64,000 nucleotides of DNA from Geomonas sp. RF6 (GCF_021044625.1 NZ_CP087999.1:1877001-1941000); one strand, 5' to 3'; counted from the first letter of the stretch, positions 1 through 9,579 are shown. Made by a program: numbers and translations. Notes: generated by a model not told the origin, from the letters alone.

Positions 1-833
1 ATGAAGCCGGAGATGCCGCAACGAGTGGCGTCCGCCTGCAAGACATCGACCGCACCGGCGGCGAGGAGGTCGTGGAAGTAGCCGAGGGTGAAGCCGTATT
101 CACCCGCCGCTATCTCCATGCCGGCAGGAGCCCGTTCCCGCACCTGGCGAAGCCCCGCCCGGTCGGAGTGCGGCACCGGCTCCTCGAACCAGCTCACCCG
201 GTGGGGGAGGATCGCTTCTGCAAGGGCGAGCGCTCCCTTCGGGGTGCAGGCGCCGTTCGCATCGATGAAGAGCTCCGCCTTCGCGCCGATCGCTTCCCGC
301 GCCGCCCCCACCCGATCCACCTCCTCCCGCACCCCCGCCCCCACCTTCATCTTCACCCGGGGGATGCCGTGCTCCACCCAGCCGGAAAGCTGGCGCTGCA
401 GCTGCTCGCGGGTGTAGGTCGTGAAGCCGCCGCTTCCGTAGACGGGGACGCTTCCCCTGGCGCCACCGAGAAGCCGCACCAGCGGGAGATCCAGGAGCTT
501 TCCCTTCAGGTCCCACAAGGCGGCGTCGACTGCGGAGAGAGCGAGCATGCCTATCCCGTCGGCACCGAGGTTTCTAAGGGAGGCGGTCATGGCGGCGCGG
601 CAGGCGGGGATGTCGAAGGGGGTGCGCCCGAGGACGAGCTCTGCCAGCTTTCCCTCGATGAGGGTAGCCGCCGCGGCGTCGGCATAGCTGTAGCCGATGC
701 CGCGTGCCCCCTCCGCGGCGAGGTGGACAAGGACCATGGTGGTGGAGTCCCAGCGGAAGGTGCCGTCCCCCTCCGGGGAGTCGGTGGGGATCTTCAGAAC
801 CTCCACCGACAGGTGCTCGACTACCCCCTTCAC
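1..833 (-). CDS. Enolase-superfamily enzyme (mandelate racemase / muconate-lactonizing type), 3' end cut by window
   Basis: About 277 residues are visible and the C-terminus runs off the window. The start is a GTG overlapping the TGA of the ThDP enzyme upstream (GTGA), so the two are translationally coupled. Seen: a KxK pair (RVKMKVG, about residues 159-165), a first metal ligand in FIDANG (about 191), a second in WFEEPV (about 216), a third in GEYG (about 245) and a QADATRCG strand. This is the order expected of the muconate-lactonizing/mandelate-racemase branch, in which a Mg2+-stabilised enolate forms after proton abstraction from a carboxylate substrate. The substrate cannot be assigned: acid-sugar dehydratase, racemase and cycloisomerase all fit, and the last C-terminal catalytic residues are missing. 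Confidence 0.85.
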   Translation of the reverse strand, partial: MKGVVEHLSVEVLKIPTDSPEGDGTFRWDSTTMVLVHLAAEGARGIGYSYADAAAATLIEGKLAELVLGRTPFDIPACRAAMTASLRNLGADGIGMLALSAVDAALWDLKGKLLDLPLVRLLGGARGSVPVYGSGGFTTYTREQLQRQLSGWVEHGIPRVKMKVGAGVREEVDRVGAAREAIGAKAELFIDANGACTPKGALALAEAILPHRVSWFEEPVPHSDRAGLRQVRERAPAGMEIAAGEYGFTLGYFHDLLAAGAVDVLQADATRCGISGF

Positions 834-2629
834 CTCTTCTTCTCGCTTCTTTGCAGAAGCGCCGACATCATCTGCTTCGCCGACTGCTTCAGGATCCCGG
901 CGACGTTCGGATCCCCTTCAAAGATGGAGGACATGTACCCCTTCGCCTGCTCAAGCGTTATGTGCGGCGGGAGGGGGGGGACGTCCGGGTCGCAGTGGGC
1001 GTCGATGACGACGGGGCGGTCGGCGCGCAGCGCCCGCTCCCATGCCGCACCGATCTTTGCCGGGTCGTTCAGCTCGATCCCCTCCAGCCCGAGCATCTGA
1101 GCGTACTGGGCGTACGGGAAGGGGGGGAGGTCCTGGGAGGCGCTGAACTTCGGGTCTCCGTTCATGACCCGCTGCTCCCAGGTGACCTGGTTCAGGTCGC
1201 GGTTGTTCAGCACGAGGATCACCAGGTGCGGATTACTCCAGCTCTTCCAGTACTTTGAAATGGTGACCAGCCCGTTGATGCCGAGCATCTGCATGGCGCC
1301 GTCCCCCACCAGCGCGACGACCGGACGCTGGGGGTAGTTCATCTTCGCGGCGATGGCGTACGGGACCCCCGGGCACATGGTGGCGAGCGTACCGGAAAGG
1401 GAGGCCATCATGCCGCGCCTGATCTTCAGGTCGCGGGCGTACCAGTTCGCTGCAGAGCCGGAATCGCAGGTTACGATGGAATAGTCCGGAAGCCTCGAGG
1501 AGAGCTCCCAGAAGAGGCGCTGCGGGTTGATGGGGTTGGCGGCGATCATGGCGCGCGCCTCCATGACCTGCCACCACTCGGCGACCTCCCGCTCGATGTC
1601 GCTGCGCCAGCCGCGGTCGCTCTTCTTCTCCAGAAGGGGTACCAGGGCGCGCAGCGTAAGGGCGGCATCCCCCTGCAGGTTCACCTCCATCGGGTAGCGC
1701 AGCCCCAGCATGCGCGGGTTGATGTCGATCTGCACCCCGCGCGCCTGCCCCTCCTTCGGGAGGAATTCCGCGTAGGGGAAGCCGCTCCCCACCATGAGGA
1801 GGGTGTCGCAGTTCATCATGAGCTCCCAGCTCGGCTTCGTCCCCAAAAGACCAATGGAGCCGGTCACAAAGGGGAGATCGTCCGGAAGCGCCGCCTTCCC
1901 GAGGAGCGCCTTCGCCACCCCGGCGCCGAGCCGCTCGGCGACCTCGACGACCTCCTCCCCCGCCCCGAGCGCCCCTGCCCCGACGAGCATGGCGACCCTG
2001 CGCCCGGAGTTGAGGATCTCCGCTGCGCGCCGCAGATCGTCCTTCCTGGGGACCACCTCCGGCCTGGTGAAGCCGATCCCGGTGAAGGTCGTGCCGTGCT
2101 TGCGCTCCGGTGAGGGAACGGCCCCCATCTCCTGCACGTCGTTTGGCAGGATGATGCAGGTCACCGTGCGCTCCGCCATGGAAATCCTGATGGCGCGATC
2201 GACGAGCTGCCTGATCTGCGCCGGGTTCGTCGCCATCTGCACGTACTGCCCCGCCACGTCCTTGAAGAGGGAAATCAGATCCACCTCCTGCTGGTACTCC
2301 GCCCCCAGCGCCGCCGTCGCCTGCTGCCCTACGATCGCCACCACAGGCTGATGGTCGAGCTTCGCGTCGTACAGCCCGTTCAGCAGGTGTATCGCACCCG
2401 GTCCGGAGGTCGCCATGCACACCCCGACCTCGCCGGTGAACTTGGCATGGGCGCACGCCATGAAGGCCGCCTCCTCCTCATGACGTGCCTGTATGAATTC
2501 CACCTTCTCCTGGGCGCGGTTCAGTGCTCCCATGACGCCGTTGATGCCGTCCCCGGGATACCCGTACACCCTGCGCACTCCCCAGGCGAAGAGACGCTGC
2601 ACCAGATAGTCACTGGCGGTTGTTGCCAT
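830..2629 (-). CDS. Thiamine-diphosphate enzyme, pyruvate oxidase / acetolactate synthase-like (PoxB-type)
   Basis: The 599-aa protein has the three-domain ThDP fold. The N-terminal PYR domain carries the catalytic-Glu region (QARHEEEAAFM, near residue 50), a central domain spans about 190-330, and the PP domain has the ThDP-Mg motif VGDGAMQMLG followed by an NN pair. Length and the opening YPGDGINGVMGAL match PoxB-like proteins annotated as thiamine pyrophosphate-requiring enzymes. These decarboxylate pyruvate or another 2-oxo acid, with electrons passed to FAD/quinone or with ligation. A GGAGG sits 5 nt before the ATG. It lies downstream of the antiporter with an 82-nt gap and is coupled to the enolase-superfamily gene. 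Acetolactate synthase is less likely because no small-subunit gene is adjacent. Confidence 0.85.
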   Translation of the reverse strand: MATTASDYLVQRLFAWGVRRVYGYPGDGINGVMGALNRAQEKVEFIQARHEEEAAFMACAHAKFTGEVGVCMATSGPGAIHLLNGLYDAKLDHQPVVAIVGQQATAALGAEYQQEVDLISLFKDVAGQYVQMATNPAQIRQLVDRAIRISMAERTVTCIILPNDVQEMGAVPSPERKHGTTFTGIGFTRPEVVPRKDDLRRAAEILNSGRRVAMLVGAGALGAGEEVVEVAERLGAGVAKALLGKAALPDDLPFVTGSIGLLGTKPSWELMMNCDTLLMVGSGFPYAEFLPKEGQARGVQIDINPRMLGLRYPMEVNLQGDAALTLRALVPLLEKKSDRGWRSDIEREVAEWWQVMEARAMIAANPINPQRLFWELSSRLPDYSIVTCDSGSAANWYARDLKIRRGMMASLSGTLATMCPGVPYAIAAKMNYPQRPVVALVGDGAMQMLGINGLVTISKYWKSWSNPHLVILVLNNRDLNQVTWEQRVMNGDPKFSASQDLPPFPYAQYAQMLGLEGIELNDPAKIGAAWERALRADRPVVIDAHCDPDVPPLPPHITLEQAKGYMSSIFEGDPNVAGILKQSAKQMMSALLQRSEKKR

Positions 2630-2711
2630 AGCGGCCTCCAGTCTTTTTTAATTATATTCTTCCAAAATTTTAAGTTCCACCCCCCTCTTGTCAACCAGAG
2701 CGCGGGGGAGG

Positions 2712-3956
2712 CTAAGGGCGGGGGTGCTTCTTCGGCACCAGGCGGCGGAGGGTGGAGCCCTGCACGAGGATGGAGAAGACCACCACCACGTAGGTGGCGA
2801 AAAGAAGGACGCTCCTCTCCGGCACAGGGGGGAGCGAGAGGGCAAGCGCAATGGAGATGCCGCCGCGCAGCCCCCCCCAGGTCATAATCCATGCGCTCCC
2901 CCAGGAGAAGGGGGTCCTGAGGCGCAGCAGCGCTCCCACCGCAAGGACGGAGAGGTAGCGGGCAAGAAGGACGACGGGGATCGCCAGGAGCGCGGTCACG
3001 AGGTGCACCGATGTCAGCGCCCCGCTGATCACGAGGACCTCCAGCCCGATGAGGGTGAAGAGGATCGAGTTGAGCATCTCCTCCACCAGCTCCCAGAAGC
3101 GGTCCAGGTTTTCCCGGGTGCGCGGCGACATGGCACGTTCCCGGCCCCGTCCGCCGATGAGAAGCCCGGCCATAACCATGGCAAGGGGCCCGGAGACCCC
3201 CACGGAGAGGGCGAGGGAGTAGCCACCGCTCACCAGGGCGAGGGTGACGAGGATCTCCAGCTGGTAGTCGTCGACGCTCTTCATGATGAAATAGCCGGCC
3301 CAGCCGAGGATGGTGCCAAAGAGGACCCCTCCGCACCCGGAGCGCAGAAAGAGGAGAAGGGCGTCCGCGGCGTCGAGCTCCCCGCTGCCGCGGGCGAGGC
3401 TCAACAGGGAGAGGAAAAGGACGATCCCCACCCCGTCGTTGAATAGCGCTTCCCCCGCGATCTGGGCATCGGTCCTCTTCGGCACCCCGAGGCGGCGCAG
3501 GGTCGGAAGAACCGCGACTGGGTCGGTGGGAGAGATGAGGGCTCCGAAGAGGAAGGCGTACAGGGGTCGCACGCCGAGACCAAGGAGGATGCTCCCCCAG
3601 AGGAGGACTCCGCCGATGAGGGCAGAGGAGATGAGGACGCCGACTACGGAGAAGAGGGCGATGTCGAACTTCACGTCGAGGAGCTGGTCCATCTGCACGA
3701 AGAGCGACCCGGCGAAGAGGAGGAAACTGAGGAGCCCCTCCAGGAGGAGGACGTCGAAGTCGATGCGGGAGAGTACCGCCTGCGCCGGGCGGGCGATGTC
3801 CACCCCGAGCGCGAGAAGCGCCATCAGGATAAGGGAGAGAACCAGACTCTGCAGCATGAGCCCGATGGTGGTGGGGAGGCGCAGCAGGCGATGGTTCAGG
3901 TAGGCAAACGCCGCGGAGAGGGAGGTGAGGATCCCTATGATCTGGAAGATGCGCAT
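2712..3956 (-). CDS. CPA1-family Na+/H+ antiporter (NhaP-like)
   Basis: A 414-aa polytopic membrane protein with about 12 hydrophobic segments. It has the CPA1 ion-site signature GEALFNDGVGIVLF around the transport Asp and the C-terminal hallmark WGGLRGGISIALALSLP. It should exchange cytoplasmic Na+ (or K+) for external protons. The reading frame is open to 4031, but the ATG at 3956 fits best: it opens directly into the first membrane segment (MRIFQIIGILTSL) and lies 4 nt after the stop of the FAD enzyme. The longer N-terminus would be polar and would overlap that gene. It shares the minus-strand run with the copper-handling genes; a functional link is not evident. Confidence 0.9.
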   Translation of the reverse strand: MRIFQIIGILTSLSAAFAYLNHRLLRLPTTIGLMLQSLVLSLILMALLALGVDIARPAQAVLSRIDFDVLLLEGLLSFLLFAGSLFVQMDQLLDVKFDIALFSVVGVLISSALIGGVLLWGSILLGLGVRPLYAFLFGALISPTDPVAVLPTLRRLGVPKRTDAQIAGEALFNDGVGIVLFLSLLSLARGSGELDAADALLLFLRSGCGGVLFGTILGWAGYFIMKSVDDYQLEILVTLALVSGGYSLALSVGVSGPLAMVMAGLLIGGRGRERAMSPRTRENLDRFWELVEEMLNSILFTLIGLEVLVISGALTSVHLVTALLAIPVVLLARYLSVLAVGALLRLRTPFSWGSAWIMTWGGLRGGISIALALSLPPVPERSVLLFATYVVVVFSILVQGSTLRRLVPKKHPRP

Positions 3957-3960
3957 CTCG

Positions 3961-5418
3961 CTAACGGCGCGGCAGCGACGCGATGACGCAGCGGGCGGCA
4001 TGGTACCCCGCCATGCCGTGCACCCCGCCACCGGGGGGGGTGGAGGAGGAGCAGATGAAGAGTGTGCTGTCAGGGGTGGCGTAGGGACGCGGGCCGGCGA
4101 CCGGGCGCCGCACGATCTGGGCCAGGTCCTGGACGCCGCCGTTCACATCCCCCCCTACGAAGTTCTCGTTGTAGAGCTGCAACCCGGCGCTGTTGCGGGT
4201 TTGGCGGGCAAGGATGAGCTCGCGGAAACCGGGGGCGAAGCGCTCCATCTGCCGCTCGATCCTCTCGGTCATGTCGACGCGGGAACCGTTCGGGACGTGG
4301 CAGTAGGCCCAGCCGGTGTGCTTCCCCTTCGGGGCGCGCTCCGGGTCGAAGAGGCTTTGCTGGGCCACGAGGACGAAGGGGCGCTCCGGGTGTCCGCCGC
4401 GCCATACCTCCCTCTCGGAGGCGGCGATCTCCTCCAGCGTCCCGCCGAGGTGGACCGTCGCGGAGTGCAGGCAGGCAGGGTCTCGCCACGGTATCGGCCC
4501 GTCCAGTGCCCAGTCGATCTTGAAGACGGCAGGTCCGTAGCGGTACCGGCCGAGCTTCTCCCGGTAGCGCTCCGGAAAGCGGTGCCCGGCGAGGGCGAGG
4601 AGCTGGCGCGGCGTGATGTCGAGGATCTTCAGCGAAGCGGCGGGGAATTCGTCCACATTGGCGACCCTCCTCCCGACGAGGATCTTCCCCCCCAGGTGCT
4701 CCAGATACTTCGCCAGCGCCGCACTCAGGCGCCCCGACCCTCCAGCCGCCACCGGCCAGCCGGCGAAGTGCCCGAGGGTGCCGAGGACGAGTCCGAAGGA
4801 GGCGCTGCCGGCCTGCTCCAGAGGCAGGAAGGAGTGGGCGCACATCCCGGCAATGAGGGCGCGGGCGCGCGTTCCGGAAAAGGCGTTGTGCAGGAAGGAG
4901 GTGGCGGGAAGGAGCGCGTGCATCCCGAAGCGCGCCATGGCGAGGGGGTGCCTCGGCAGGTGCACCGGGGCGAGGAGGTCGCGCGACAACCCGTCCCACT
5001 TCTCCGTCAGCGGGGCGAAGATCTTCCGGTAGGGGGCGGCGTCCTTCCCGTCGAGGGAGGCGACGGTCCCTTCGATATCGCGCATGAGGAGGACCGTCGT
5101 GCCGTCGTCCAGGGGGTGCGCCAGCGCCGCCGGGGGATCGATCCAGCGCAGCCCGAAGCGCTCCAGCGGGAGCTCGCGGAAGAAGGGGGAAGAGGCCGCC
5201 AGTGGATGAATGGCGGAGCAGACGTCGTGCAGGAAACCGGGGAGAGTGAGGGGCTCGGTGCGCGCCCCGCCGCCGATCGTGGTGCTCCCTTCCAGAACGG
5301 TCACCACGTGGCCGTGGCGCGCCATCTCGATCGCCGCCGCGAGCCCGTTCGGGCCGGAGCCGACCACGAAGACCTCGCGGCGCCCCCCTCCCCCTCCCCT
5401 GTCCCCTTTCCTTTTCAT
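3961..5418 (-). CDS. FAD-dependent dehydrogenase, phytoene-desaturase-like (PYROXD2 type)
   Basis: A 485-aa NAD(P)/FAD oxidoreductase. The dinucleotide-binding motif is GSGPNGLAAAIEMARHGH followed by VLEGSTTIGGGART, as in the carotenoid desaturase / amine-oxidase group, and the C-terminal FAD-closing segment PPGGGVHGMAGYHAA is present. The start is the ATG at 5418, forming an ATGA overlap with the P-type ATPase stop; the frame upstream is only a shadow of that gene. Proteins of this group are often called phytoene dehydrogenase-related, but no carotenoid genes (crtB, crtE) are nearby, so the substrate is unknown. Confidence 0.85.
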   Translation of the reverse strand: MKRKGDRGGGGGRREVFVVGSGPNGLAAAIEMARHGHVVTVLEGSTTIGGGARTEPLTLPGFLHDVCSAIHPLAASSPFFRELPLERFGLRWIDPPAALAHPLDDGTTVLLMRDIEGTVASLDGKDAAPYRKIFAPLTEKWDGLSRDLLAPVHLPRHPLAMARFGMHALLPATSFLHNAFSGTRARALIAGMCAHSFLPLEQAGSASFGLVLGTLGHFAGWPVAAGGSGRLSAALAKYLEHLGGKILVGRRVANVDEFPAASLKILDITPRQLLALAGHRFPERYREKLGRYRYGPAVFKIDWALDGPIPWRDPACLHSATVHLGGTLEEIAASEREVWRGGHPERPFVLVAQQSLFDPERAPKGKHTGWAYCHVPNGSRVDMTERIERQMERFAPGFRELILARQTRNSAGLQLYNENFVGGDVNGGVQDLAQIVRRPVAGPRPYATPDSTLFICSSSTPPGGGVHGMAGYHAARCVIASLPRR

Positions 5419-7484
5419 GTCGATGGCTCCGAGTGCTGCGGAAAGGCGCTGATGCGCGAGGAGTTCGCCAGCACCGTCAGGCTGGAGAAGACCATCGCCA
5501 GCGCGGCGATGAGGGGGTGGAGCCTGCCGAGCGCCGCTGCGGCCAGGGCGACGGCGTTGTAGCCGAAGCTCCAGGCGAAGTTGGCGCGGATGATTCCGCG
5601 CGTGCGCCGGCCGAGCTCGACAAGCCACGGCACCAGCAGAAGGTCGTCCGAGAGGACGACGACTGCTGCGGAGGTGCGGGCAAGCTCGGTTCCCCCCCCG
5701 AGCGCTATACCGGTGCCGGCGGCCGCAAGAGCTGCCGCGTCATTTATGCCGTCTCCCACCATTATCGTCCTTCGCCCTGCGGCAGCCGCGGCGCGTACCT
5801 CCTGCACCTTCTCCTCCGGCGTGCGGGGCGCCGCCACCCTCTCCATGGCGAGGCGTCCTGCTATCTCGGCGGCGGCGACCGCATTGTCTCCGGAAAGAAG
5901 GACCGACGGGATTCCGCCGGCGGCAAGGCGCGCGAGGCAGGCGCCGGCGCTTCTGTGCAGGACGTCGCGAAACGTCAGCCTCCCCCGCACCCTCCCCTCC
6001 CACGCCACTTCGATCGTCGTGCCGTCCTCGTCGTCGAAGGCCCCAAGGGAGTGGTCGCGCACGAAGGAGACGCTTCCTGCCGTCACCCGCTTTTTCTCAC
6101 CGTGCCACGTCACGGTTCCGCTCATGCCGCGGCCGGGGAATACCTCCACCTCGCAGGCGTCCCCCCCCGCCACCCCCCTTTTGCGTGCCTCCTCCAGGAC
6201 CGCCTTCCCGAGTACATGCTCGCTGGCACCTTCCAGCCCCGCCAGCCGCCCCAGCAGCTCCTCTTTCGTCACCTGCGGGTCCCACAGCGTTATTCCCTTC
6301 AGCTGGGGGCGCCCTTCGGTCAACGTTCCGGTCTTGTCGAAGAAGGCGAGATCCGCCTCCCCGACCCGCTCAAGGATTTCCCCACCGCGCACCACGACCC
6401 CTGCGCGGGCGGCGCGTGCGACCGCGAGAGTGGTCGCCAGCGGGGTGGCGATCCCCATCGTGCAGGGACAGGCGACGACGAGGACGGAGAGTGCGCTTAT
6501 TCCCCCCTGCGCCGGATCTCCACAGGCCCACCAGGCGAGGAAAGAGAGGGCGGCGAGTCCGACGACGAGGGGGATGAAGAAAGTCGCCGCCCGCTCCGCC
6601 GCCCGCTGGGCGGGAGAAGGGACGCGCCACGCCTCCTCTACGAGGGCTACTATCCGCTGCAGGAGAAGTCCGCCAAAAACCTTCTCGGCCCGCACGACGA
6701 CCACGCCGTCGCCGTTCACCGTCCCGGCGCTGACACGGTCACCCACCGTGCACAGGCGCGGCAGGAACTCGCCGGTGAAGGGGGCCTCCTCGAGGACGCT
6801 CCTCCCCTCCTCCACGATCCCGTCCACCGCGACCCTTTCCCCCGGGCGCACCCGGACCAGGTCCCCTACCCGCACCTCCTCGAGCGGCACTTCCCGCCAC
6901 CCCGCAGCGTCGAGGCGCAGGGCGGAGGGGGGCAGGAGCCCCTTCAGCGCATGGAGGAGCCCACCGGCGCGGCTTTTGGCGGTCGACTCGAGAAACTTCC
7001 CGAAAGTCACCAGAACCGGGAGCATGGTGGCGGTATCGAAGTAGACCTGGCCGCTGCCGGCGATGGTGTTACGGGCGCTGACGCCGAAGGCCGCGAGGGA
7101 GCCGATTGATATGAGGGTGTCGAGCTTCCACCCCCCCCCTGCGACCTCACCGGCGGCGCCACGCAAAAAGGGGGGGAGGAGGATCGCCAGAGCCGGAGCC
7201 GAGAGGGCAAGGAGGATGCAGCGGACCACCGGGACCGTCGTCTGCTCAACGCTCCCGGCATAGAGGAGGAGGGAAAGCATCATCACGTTCATGGCAAGGA
7301 GAGTCCCGATTGCGAGGCGAAAGAGATCCCACCCCCGCTTCGCCTCCGGGTGCCGCCCCACGAGGGCCGCCACCACCTTGCAGGCGTGACAGCAGTACGT
7401 TGCGCCGTCCCCCCCACCGGAGACGCGCACCGGCAGCCCGCAAAAGGCGCAGAGCGCCATCTTTTCAGTGGCGCTCGCCTGCAT
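5415..7484 (-). CDS. Copper-transporting P1B-type ATPase (CopA/FixI-CcoI-like)
   Basis: The 689-aa ATPase opens with a cysteine-rich metal-binding segment (CAFCGLPV, then YCCHAC, residues about 10-35) rather than a classical CxxC HMA domain. Then come the membrane segments, the actuator PFTGE, the ion-site CPC (VVACPCTMGIATPLA), the phosphorylation motif DKTGTLTEG and the hinge GDGINDAAAL. These indicate Cu+ export or Cu delivery to an oxidase. The P1B HP motif, normally SEHP, reads SEHVLGKAV here. The ATG at 7484 is chosen because GGGAGGTG lies 5 nt upstream; an internal ATG at 7460 has a weaker site. It overlaps the SafE-like gene by 20 nt. That pairing and the N-terminus recall CcoI/CcoS systems, though no cbb3 oxidase genes are in the window. 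Confidence 0.92.
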   Translation of the reverse strand: MQASATEKMALCAFCGLPVRVSGGGDGATYCCHACKVVAALVGRHPEAKRGWDLFRLAIGTLLAMNVMMLSLLLYAGSVEQTTVPVVRCILLALSAPALAILLPPFLRGAAGEVAGGGWKLDTLISIGSLAAFGVSARNTIAGSGQVYFDTATMLPVLVTFGKFLESTAKSRAGGLLHALKGLLPPSALRLDAAGWREVPLEEVRVGDLVRVRPGERVAVDGIVEEGRSVLEEAPFTGEFLPRLCTVGDRVSAGTVNGDGVVVVRAEKVFGGLLLQRIVALVEEAWRVPSPAQRAAERAATFFIPLVVGLAALSFLAWWACGDPAQGGISALSVLVVACPCTMGIATPLATTLAVARAARAGVVVRGGEILERVGEADLAFFDKTGTLTEGRPQLKGITLWDPQVTKEELLGRLAGLEGASEHVLGKAVLEEARKRGVAGGDACEVEVFPGRGMSGTVTWHGEKKRVTAGSVSFVRDHSLGAFDDEDGTTIEVAWEGRVRGRLTFRDVLHRSAGACLARLAAGGIPSVLLSGDNAVAAAEIAGRLAMERVAAPRTPEEKVQEVRAAAAAGRRTIMVGDGINDAAALAAAGTGIALGGGTELARTSAAVVVLSDDLLLVPWLVELGRRTRGIIRANFAWSFGYNAVALAAAALGRLHPLIAALAMVFSSLTVLANSSRISAFPQHSEPST

Positions 7485-8226
7485 GACGCACCTCCCTTGT
7501 GACCGTCTCCCCTTTCGGGGGATGGGTGTCATGCCGTGCCCCGCTCCGGGGACATCCGAGGAGGAGGTGGTAAAAGCTCGTGCTGCGAAGGACGGTGCCC
7601 GCACCGAGGAGCAGGAGCAGGATCCCCGCAAGGCGCGGCGCCCACCCCCGCACCGCCGGGACGAGGCGGCGCCCCGCACCTGCCAGGAGGAGGAGCGGGA
7701 GTGCGGTGCCGGCAGCGAGCCCCGCCATGAGAACGATCCCCGAGAGTACGGAGCCCAGCCGGAGGGCGTGGGCGATGAGCGCGAGGACGACCGGACAGGG
7801 GAGGAAGGCGGTCGCCACCCCCGCGAGGAGAGGGGCGCCGGGGGCTCGTGCAGAGCACACCGTGGTAAAGCAGAGGGAGAGGACCCCCTCTCCGCAGCCG
7901 TCTCCGCCGCGCACCGGAATCAGCCCCAGGAGGCTCGCCGCCGCGAGAAGGAAGAGCGCCCCCACCACCCAGGCCATGATCTTCTGGAACCAGAGGAAGC
8001 CGCCGAGCGCCCCCTCCAGGTACCCTCCCGCATATCCCGCCACCGCGCCGAGAAGGAGGTAGGAAAAGAGCTTTCCGAGATGCCACTGCAGCTCCGATCC
8101 CCATCTCCCTCCCTTACCGTGCGACAAGAAGAGTACAAAGCCCCCGCACATGCCGAGGCAATGGGCGAAGCCGGCGATCCCCGCGGCAAAACCGGTGCAG
8201 AATGTGGTCACTTCCGGTGCGACCAT
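7465..8226 (-). CDS. SafE/TauE-family (UreH-like) membrane protein
   Basis: A 253-aa protein with about six transmembrane segments. It carries the family signature GFAHCLGMCGGF in the first helix and a second conserved stretch AFLPCPVVLALIAHAL. Close relatives occur beside copper P-type ATPases and cytochrome-oxidase assembly genes and are thought to help copper delivery. Here it immediately precedes and overlaps such an ATPase, which supports a copper role by context. A GGAG lies 5 nt before the ATG. The C-terminal ~30 residues are polar and may be a cytoplasmic tail. Sulfite or taurine export, the function in the family name, is not supported by the neighbours. Confidence 0.82.
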   Translation of the reverse strand: MVAPEVTTFCTGFAAGIAGFAHCLGMCGGFVLFLSHGKGGRWGSELQWHLGKLFSYLLLGAVAGYAGGYLEGALGGFLWFQKIMAWVVGALFLLAAASLLGLIPVRGGDGCGEGVLSLCFTTVCSARAPGAPLLAGVATAFLPCPVVLALIAHALRLGSVLSGIVLMAGLAAGTALPLLLLAGAGRRLVPAVRGWAPRLAGILLLLLGAGTVLRSTSFYHLLLGCPRSGARHDTHPPKGETVTREVRHAGERH

Positions 8227-8250
8227 AACGACTCCAGGGGAGGAAAAGGG

Positions 8251-9531
8251 TCAATCGGAGAAGGTGGCGACCTCCACGTTCGCGAGGAGGCGCGCCAGGT
8301 AGCGCGACTTCAGCTGCCTCGCCGCCAGCGCCTGCTTCACCGGAGAAAGCTTCAGTATCGCCCCCAGCACGGCGGCCATGACGCGGTGGCTCAGATGCGC
8401 CTGGTTATCGAAGATGAGGTGCTGCAGCGTCCCCCTCTCGATCGCCATGAGGACGACCCGGTGCGCGGAATTCACCGGCGTGATGACGCGCTGCGCCCTC
8501 GGTTCCAGGGCGAGCCCCTCCCGGGGGCAGCTCCTGACGCACACTCCGCAGCCGAGGCAGACCTTCTCGTCGCAGCGGGGCTTTCCCCCCTCGGTCCCGC
8601 TCTCGGGGGAAAGAGCCGCCACCGGGCAGAGGGAGACGCAGGCGCCGCAGCCGGTACAATTCCCGGGGGAGAGGACCGGCAGGAAGTTTGTGCTGTACAG
8701 CGCACTGGGGATGGCGAGGCGTCGCACCGCGAGGAGCGCCTCGCAGCAGCAGCTGCAGCAGTGGCAGATGAAGTTCACCCGGTCCTGCACGTTGTCCCCG
8801 CACTGCACCAGGTTCCGGTCCCGCGCGTCCTGGAGGAGGTCGAGCCCCTCCACCGCATCGACCTGGCGGGCCGAGCCGTGCCGTATCAGCGATTCCGCAG
8901 CACCGTTCAGCGTCATGCAGATATCGAGGGGAGCGTCGCACCCCTTCCCCACATGGCTCATCTTGTGGCGGCAGTAGCACATGCCGACGGCGATGGCGCT
9001 GGCGCTCCCGATGACCTCGCTGGCGCGCTCGTAGTCGAGGACGCGGGAGGAGTGGCGCTCCGGAAGCGCCTCCTCATTGACAAAGACTCTGCCTATCTGC
9101 GTCTCGCCGCCGCAGAATAGCGCCTTGATGAAATCCTCCTCCACGTTCAGGTACTGGTAGAAGAGCTCGGAGAGCCTCTTCTGGTCGATGTTGCGCCGCA
9201 CCCGCATGAGGGAGAACTCGAAAAAGCCTGCCATGGGGGGAGGTAGAAGGTAGAGCATGACGCCGTCCTGCTCCAGGTCGAGGAGATGCCCGCGGGAGGC
9301 GAGCCCCTCCAGGATCTTCTGCGCCTCCGCTTCCGGCTTCCCCCAGACGCCAGCAGCCTTCGCGGCGCTGAAGGGGCGTACGGGGAGTCGGGAGAGGAGG
9401 GAGGCCTCCTCCTCGCTGAAGAGCAGCGACAGGATATCGTAGAGGAGCCGGGAGGGGGGTGCCCCCTGGGGGAACTTGTTCAGCCGCAGGACGAGGTCGC
9501 GGTAGCCGCTCTGGACGGTGTGATGGGACAT
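8251..9531 (-). CDS. Multi-cluster iron-sulfur protein with two C-terminal [4Fe-4S] ferredoxin motifs
   Basis: A 426-aa cytoplasmic protein and the first gene of the minus-strand run. The N-terminal ~130 residues look like a winged-helix or regulatory module without metal ligands. A middle region is rich in cysteine and histidine (CYCRHKMSHVGKGC, then CHCCSCCCEAL). The C-terminal half has two classical clusters (CTGCGACVSLCP and CLGCGVCVRSCP). The layout matches uncharacterised 4Fe-4S dicluster proteins of anaerobes that probably pass electrons to a redox partner. The partner is not identifiable here; the FAD dehydrogenase three genes downstream is one candidate. A 24-nt gap separates it from the SafE-like gene. 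Confidence 0.85.
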   Translation of the reverse strand: MSHHTVQSGYRDLVLRLNKFPQGAPPSRLLYDILSLLFSEEEASLLSRLPVRPFSAAKAAGVWGKPEAEAQKILEGLASRGHLLDLEQDGVMLYLLPPPMAGFFEFSLMRVRRNIDQKRLSELFYQYLNVEEDFIKALFCGGETQIGRVFVNEEALPERHSSRVLDYERASEVIGSASAIAVGMCYCRHKMSHVGKGCDAPLDICMTLNGAAESLIRHGSARQVDAVEGLDLLQDARDRNLVQCGDNVQDRVNFICHCCSCCCEALLAVRRLAIPSALYSTNFLPVLSPGNCTGCGACVSLCPVAALSPESGTEGGKPRCDEKVCLGCGVCVRSCPREGLALEPRAQRVITPVNSAHRVVLMAIERGTLQHLIFDNQAHLSHRVMAAVLGAILKLSPVKQALAARQLKSRYLARLLANVEVATFSD

Positions 9532-9579
9532 GCTCCTCTTTCCGTTGGAGGGGTGTCGCCGGGCAGCAAGGCACGTCCC

